Positions 5,281 through 6,695 of a DNA stretch of 6,695 nucleotides are shown here, in pieces. The notes under the pieces are model-generated. The model did not search any database. It saw only the letters and a program-made list of their open reading frames with translations, and was not told the origin of the DNA. The translations under genes were made by a program, and so were the position numbers. The stretch's first letter is position 1. Each line of letters starts with the position of its first letter. Source of the DNA: Bacteroidota bacterium (GTDB lineage Bacteria > Bacteroidota > Rhodothermia > Rhodothermales > Bin80); the NCBI GenBank assembly GCA_026702635.1, contig JAPPBZ010000293.1:1-6695 (forward strand). The letters run 5' to 3'.

Positions 5281-6695
5281 ATCGGAAATTCTTTGAGGCC
5301 AATCAGGGAGCTTCCGTTCGCCTGCAACCGTAGAGTGAATCAATTCAAAATCGCCAAATCCATCTAAATCCGCAAATATAAACTCAGCCTGTCCTTCGCC
5401 GGGAATGTTATTGTATTTCCATATCTCGTATGGCTTTCGTCCCCGCTCGTACATATTCGATTCAATATTTGTTGGCCTGCCATACCTTAGGAGAATATTT
5501 CCGCGATCCGTCTCCCAGCCTTCGACTCGCTGCACAGAATAGCGTTCATTCGCATACGCCAACAACCGATAGAACTCATCCCGAAACTCATTGCCCCCTG
5601 CCCCAGGAGTTGGATCACGTACCTCCCAGAAATCCATTAATAATCTCCTTCGCTCATCCAAATCTTGAACACGTCGAATCTGTCTGGACTCCCGTTCATT
5701 CGCAATGACCTGAATATACTTCAATCCCCTTTCTATTTCTTCCTCCGTCATAGTTGCATAACTACTTGTCTCAAATGTTTCGTCACCCGTAATTACATCG
5801 GACTGGAGAGTATCTACGGATGGATTGAAAAGAAAGAATTTTCGACTCCCTTCTACTATAGTTTCATTGCTGCTACTGAGAATTGCTATGCGTAGAAAGT
5901 AGGTTCCCGATCCAAGATCAGACAAATCAAATGAACCAACGAGAATATCTGTCTGGCGCACACTACGTTCAGATCGCTTCTCAAGACCCAGAACCCGGAC
6001 TGGACTACTTGCTTCTGCCACATACGTGAGCACGGTATACTCACCTGAATCCGACGCAGCACAACCAGTATTGTAGGCTTCTACATAATAGAATAGTTGT
6101 GCAGAATCCACGCCGTACAATTGATTCGTATTCGGGAGGATCGAGAATCCATTCTTGTAGTGAGGATCCTCGTTATCATCCGAATCCACAATGCTGGAAG
6201 CCAGGGTGATATCTGAAAGCAAACAATTTTCCCGCTGGCTATAATCAGGTACGATCAGATCTCGGCGTGACTGGATCATTTTCTGCTCTGTAATCAACAG
6301 ATCCACTTGCAGCTCATACTTGCCTGGCACTACCGTGAACTGAGTTTGACGCAAAAAAACTTGTCCCTCAATTATTGAGGATGTATCGGGCACGAAGAAG
6401 TGAAGTTCATCTTCCTGCACCCACACGGGGCGATCTTCTGCTAGATCCCGGTTCGCATCTGCTGAGGAACGTGCCAAACTCAAATGAAGTGGAACCGCGG
6501 CACCGTAGCCCGAATCTTGTGCCGCATAGGTAAGGGAACTCGCCTCCACCGCCATATAAAGTTCTACCAGGGACTCCCGCTCATCGTAGACAAAAGAAGC
6601 ATAATCAACCTCAATCTGAGGTGAGCGTTGAGCCATTACGCCGGACGCCACAAAGAGCAGAGTACCGACCATAACTGTTAGGCTGCGGATACTAT
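5272..6695 (-). CDS. GWxTD-domain exported protein, probably 5' partial
   Basis: The first in-window start is ATG at 6672 (466 residues), but the frame stays open to the edge, adding SIRSLTV before MVGTLLFVASGVMAQ. The combined stretch makes a normal signal peptide (Arg, hydrophobic core, VMA-Q cleavage), whereas the ATG alone gives one with no positive charge. The true start is therefore probably beyond 6695. After the signal come about 280 residues of beta-rich, Ig-like sequence without a known enzyme motif. An acidic/arginine-rich helical segment follows (about 308-350). The GWxTD domain covers about 340-450: FWEVRDPTPG, EGWETDRGNILLRYGRP (384-400; GWxTD at 385-389), YEIWKYN, FIFADLDGFGDFELIHST. 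The domain is common in Rhodothermota, Acidobacteriota and Gemmatimonadota; its biochemical role is unknown. The protein is likely periplasmic or outer-membrane associated. Its TGA lies one base before the asnS GTG. Confidence 0.9.
   Translation of the reverse strand, partial: SIRSLTVMVGTLLFVASGVMAQRSPQIEVDYASFVYDERESLVELYMAVEASSLTYAAQDSGYGAAVPLHLSLARSSADANRDLAEDRPVWVQEDELHFFVPDTSSIIEGQVFLRQTQFTVVPGKYELQVDLLITEQKMIQSRRDLIVPDYSQRENCLLSDITLASSIVDSDDNEDPHYKNGFSILPNTNQLYGVDSAQLFYYVEAYNTGCAASDSGEYTVLTYVAEASSPVRVLGLEKRSERSVRQTDILVGSFDLSDLGSGTYFLRIAILSSSNETIVEGSRKFFLFNPSVDTLQSDVITGDETFETSSYATMTEEEIERGLKYIQVIANERESRQIRRVQDLDERRRLLMDFWEVRDPTPGAGGNEFRDEFYRLLAYANERYSVQRVEGWETDRGNILLRYGRPTNIESNMYERGRKPYEIWKYNNIPGEGQAEFIFADLDGFGDFELIHSTVAGERKLPDWPQRISDRY

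Noticed and set aside
5271..5327. TTG at 5327 as the asnS start
   Set aside because: It would overlap the GWxTD gene by 56 bases, has no ribosome-binding sequence, and extends beyond the family's usual N-terminus; the GTG at 5270 fits better.
6163..6176. GAGGATCCTC palindrome within the GWxTD gene and other GGATCC sites
   Set aside because: Short palindromes of this size are expected by chance and are explained by coding sequence.

Overview
The window looks like a chromosomal segment of a Bacteroidota/Rhodothermota-type bacterium, most likely Rhodothermota or Balneolota. The clues are a type IX secretion (Por) C-terminal sorting domain with the NYPNPFNPST signature, a class III glutamine synthetase, a GWxTD-domain secreted protein, a TonB-receptor-like carboxypeptidase-regulatory fossil, and a TAnnTTTG promoter-like box. 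The lineage is inferred from these families, not from a database search.

Layout, left to right. Bases 1-255 (+) are the 3' end of a secreted protein, leaving only its sorting domain. Bases 256-854 hold no intact gene. They contain a decayed N-terminus of a TonB-dependent receptor/CarboxypepD_reg-like protein (+, frameshifted, about 293-462), a possible truncated HflX start facing it (-, about 501-566), and an A/T-rich block of small hairpins ending in a promoter-like TAATTTTG box. Bases 855-3047 (+) encode an intact GSIII glutamine synthetase (ammonia assimilation). It is followed by a perfect 15-bp inverted repeat in the convergent gap.

On the minus strand, reading right to left, lies a tightly packed cluster of three genes. 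The first is a GWxTD-domain exported protein, probably running off the right edge. The second is asparaginyl-tRNA synthetase, whose GTG start lies one base after the preceding stop and which carries a highly charged insertion of about 70 residues. The third is an iodotyrosine-deiodinase-like nitroreductase that starts two bases after the asnS stop. The spacing implies one transcript, although the three functions have no obvious link.

No mobile element, CRISPR array, tRNA or rRNA is recognisable. The most interesting items are the fossil junction at 463-500, the AsnRS insertion and the halotyrosine-lid signature of the nitroreductase. I see no convincing undescribed multi-gene system.
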